A DNA stretch of 7,749 nt from an uncultured Holophagaceae bacterium (GTDB lineage: Bacteria; Acidobacteriota; Holophagae; Holophagales; Holophagaceae): positions 1 through 7,749 of the forward strand of contig CAIYNT010000008.1 of NCBI GenBank assembly GCA_903927605.1, written 5' to 3'. The notes under the pieces were generated by a model. The model was not told the origin of the DNA. It saw only the letters and a program-made list of their open reading frames with translations, and did no database searches. Positions 6,051 through 7,749 of the stretch are shown piece after piece (the stretch's first letter is position 1; the number at the start of each line of letters is the position of its first letter). Both the position numbers and the translations under genes were made by a program.

Positions 6051-6093
6051 CTGAGGACGGGTCCGACCCTCAGCCCCACCTCGAAGACGAGGT
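6051..6093. other. Two tandem hairpins downstream of the bacilliredoxin gene
   Basis: CTGAGG (6051-6056) can pair with CCTCAG (6068-6073), and ACCTCG (6078-6083) pairs with CGAGGT (6088-6093) around an AAGA loop. Neither is followed by a T run, so these are not classic intrinsic terminators. They lie in the 84-base gap between the bacilliredoxin stop and the CoA-transferase start and could slow transcription or protect an mRNA 3' end. Confidence 0.35.
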
Positions 6094-6133
6094 CCAGGTG
6101 GACATGAAGTAGGCTGTTGGGTGGAGACCCCGA

Positions 6134-7252
6134 ATGTCCAAGCCCCTGTCCCACTTCAGGCTCGTGGACCTGTCCTGTGTGCTCGCAGGTCCCTTCTGTA
6201 CCCAGCTCCTGGCGGATTTCGGCGCCGAGGTGCAGAAGCTGGAGCCTCCCGAGGGCGATCCCACCCGGGGCTGGGGGCCCCCCTTCGAGGATGGCGATTC
6301 GGGTGAAAGCGCCTATTTCCGCTGCGCCAACCGGGGCAAGCGCAGCCGCCCCATCGACCTTCACACCGAGACAGGCAGGGCTGACCTCTTCGAATTGCTG
6401 AAGGAGGCCGATGTCCTGGTCGAGAACCTCCAGGCCGATTCCGCAGACCGCCTCGGGCTGGGCTGGAAACGGCTGCACGCAAAGTTCCCGAAGCTCATTC
6501 TCGCCTCGGTTCGCGGCTTCGCCTCGGATGTCACCGCCTCTCGCCGGGCGGGCTACGACTTCATCATCCAGGCCGAGAGCGGCTGGATGGCCATCACCGG
6601 CGAACCTGGAGGCCGACCCATGAAGGTGGGCGTTGCCCTGGTGGACGTGCTGGCAGGGCTCTACTGCGCGAATGGCATCCAGGCCGCCCTGCTGCATCGG
6701 GAGCGCACGGGCGAAGCCCTCCACATCGAAGTACCCCTCATGGAAGTCGCGCTGGCGAGCCTGGCCAATGTCGCTTCCGGCGCCCTCATGACGGGCGAGA
6801 CGCCGAAGCGCTGGGGCAACGCCCACCCGCACATCGTGCCCTACCAGACCTTCCGGTGCAGCGATGGCGACGTGGCCATCGGCGTGGGCAGTGACCGCCA
6901 GTTTGAAGTGCTGGCCATGTGGCTGGGGCTGGACCTGGAGGCCCGCCCTGAATGGAAGAAGAACCGGGGTCGCGTGAAGGACCGCGAGGAACTCGTCTCC
7001 CTCATCGAAGCCCGCACCCGGACCGGCAGCGTGGAGGAAGTGCTCGCCGTCTGCGAAGTCAACGCCATTCCCGCCAGCCGTGTCCGCAGCGCGGATGAGG
7101 TGCTGTTCCGCCAGGGCAGTGTCCTCCACAACCTACTGCAACCTCTGTTTGAGGAGGAGACCAACACCATGGTCCCGACCCTGGCCTCCCCCGTTCTGCT
7201 CAACGGGGAGCGGGCCTGCTCCCCGCTGCCACCGCCCCGCTGGAATCCATGA
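6134..7252 (+). CDS. CaiB/BaiF family (class III) CoA-transferase
   Basis: A 372-residue cytoplasmic enzyme of family III, which moves CoA between carboxylic acids through a covalent aspartyl intermediate; some members are instead racemases such as alpha-methylacyl-CoA racemase. Signatures run in order: LVDLSCVLAGPFCTQLLADF (10-29) and EVQKLEPPEGDPTR (32-45) at the N-terminal CoA-binding fold, NRGKRSRPIDL (66-76), VLVENLQADSADRLGLGW (94-111), and GYDFIIQAESGWMAITGEP (140-158). The catalytic Asp is Asp171 in VGVALVDVLAGLY, close to Asp169 of formyl-CoA transferase. The length is near the usual 370-430. The substrate cannot be read from sequence. The ATG at 6134 is 7 bases after TGGAG (6122-6126). 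Its stop overlaps the start of the DciA-like gene as ATGA. No other CoA metabolism genes are nearby. Confidence 0.93.
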   Translation: MSKPLSHFRLVDLSCVLAGPFCTQLLADFGAEVQKLEPPEGDPTRGWGPPFEDGDSGESAYFRCANRGKRSRPIDLHTETGRADLFELLKEADVLVENLQADSADRLGLGWKRLHAKFPKLILASVRGFASDVTASRRAGYDFIIQAESGWMAITGEPGGRPMKVGVALVDVLAGLYCANGIQAALLHRERTGEALHIEVPLMEVALASLANVASGALMTGETPKRWGNAHPHIVPYQTFRCSDGDVAIGVGSDRQFEVLAMWLGLDLEARPEWKKNRGRVKDREELVSLIEARTRTGSVEEVLAVCEVNAIPASRVRSADEVLFRQGSVLHNLLQPLFEEETNTMVPTLASPVLLNGERACSPLPPPRWNP

Positions 7253-7644
7253 AGCAGACCCCACGCCTCATCCCACTCGGGGCCCGACTGCCAAATCAGA
7301 AGGCCGAGGCCAGGCTGCGCCAGGCCTGGACCTTCGTCGTGGGCCCGGCCCTCGCGGACCGCACTCGTCCCCTCCGCGTGGAGCGGGACATCCTCATCAT
7401 GGGCTGCTGGGAACTGTCCCGCATCGCCACCCTTCGGGAGGCAGCCGCCACTGTCTGGCCCCAGATGCGCGACCGCATCCACCGCGCCCTGGGTCTGAAC
7501 CTCCTGGGGCTGCAGATCGTACCCTGCGATCCACCGGCCGAAACACCCGAGCGCACGGAAGACCCCGATCCCCTCCGCCGTGCCCTGCGCCTCCTCGAAA
7601 CCCGCCGCCGGGAACGCATCCGCCTCGGACTCGAGCGGGAATAG
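7249..7644 (+). CDS. DUF721 / DciA-like protein
   Basis: A 131-residue protein. Residues about 20-92 match the DUF721 domain: an Ala-Trp helix (RQAWTFVVGPALADRTRPLR, Trp27), then ERDILIMGCWELSRIATLRE and a final strand LGLNLLGLQI. Members of this family include DciA, which loads or assists the replicative helicase DnaB in bacteria lacking DnaC/DnaI. The C-terminal 35-40 residues are highly charged and Arg-rich (LRRALRLLETRRRERIRLGL) and probably helical. The start ATG at 7249 overlaps the CoA-transferase stop by 4 bases (ATGA), so translation is likely coupled. No strong ribosome binding site of its own is visible. The family call is moderate because the domain is short and divergent; a DciA role is inference. 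Confidence 0.75.
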   Translation: MKQTPRLIPLGARLPNQKAEARLRQAWTFVVGPALADRTRPLRVERDILIMGCWELSRIATLREAAATVWPQMRDRIHRALGLNLLGLQIVPCDPPAETPERTEDPDPLRRALRLLETRRRERIRLGLERE

Positions 7645-7652
7645 CTGCAGGC

Positions 7653-7681
7653 TGGACGCCCCCACTCATTTCCAGTACAGT
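7653..7681 (+). promoter_or_regulatory. Candidate promoter for tRNA-Pro
   Basis: TGGACG (7653-7658) and TACAGT (7676-7681) are 17 bases apart, each with four of six consensus matches. They sit in the 48-base gap after the DciA-like gene, and a transcript start near 7688 would give a leader of about 5 bases before the tRNA at 7693. Found by eye. Confidence 0.4.
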
Positions 7682-7691
7682 CAAACCTTCG

Positions 7692-7749
<58 letters not shown>

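Noticed and set aside
5690..7129. A 479-codon minus-strand open frame opposite the bacilliredoxin and CoA-transferase genes
   Set aside because: It is antisense to two clear protein families and spans their intergenic gap; composition is His/Gly/Ala rich with no recognisable domain.

Overview
This is a GC-rich, gene-dense bacterial chromosomal window with nine intact protein genes, one gene truncated at the left edge and a tRNA-Pro truncated at the right edge. No gene-free stretch exceeds about 85 bases. The mix suggests a Gram-negative, possibly an acidobacterium of the Geothrix/Holophaga kind: a TPR protein with a kinase-associated type of C-terminus, an rpsP-khpA-rimM ribosome cluster, a bacilliredoxin outside the Firmicutes, a two-domain SppA and a DciA-like replication protein. 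That assignment is an impression from protein sequence and gene content, with no search behind it. I see no transposase, integrase, phage gene, CRISPR array or other mobile element.

Layout. Positions 1-918 (+) hold the C-terminal 305 residues of a TPR protein. A candidate promoter at 927-955 then starts a plus-strand translation cluster: rpsP (976-1218), a hairpin that may act as an attenuator (1235-1267), khpA (1282-1530), rimM (1541-2092) and, 2 bases on, a DUF4442 hotdog-fold protein (2095-2580). The usual partners trmD and rplS do not follow rimM. This cluster meets a minus-strand group head-on at a CTAG that supplies both stop codons. The minus group, read right to left, is an NADPH-dependent FMN reductase family protein (5549-5010), the membrane-anchored protease SppA (4963-3191) and a six-helix MarC family protein (3185-2577). 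A short AT-rich divergent region (5550-5620) separates that group from a bacilliredoxin (5621-6049, +), placing two predicted redox proteins back to back.

The right side continues on the plus strand. After a short spacer with two hairpins comes a CaiB/BaiF family class III CoA-transferase (6134-7252), overlapped by ATGA with a DUF721/DciA-like protein (7249-7644). A candidate sigma70-type promoter (7653-7681) precedes the tRNA-Pro(CGG), which is cut by the window end.

How they fit together. The left block is ribosome biogenesis and RNA binding (S16, a KH protein, a 16S maturation factor). The minus block is envelope and redox housekeeping. The right block pairs acyl-CoA metabolism with a replication-associated protein through translational coupling. 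The window looks mostly like ordinary core genome. The points worth a second look are the broken rimM-trmD-rplS order, the divergent redox pair with a palindrome over its promoter, the CoA-transferase/DciA coupling and a C9 tract in the TPR gene. I did not find a convincing new system.
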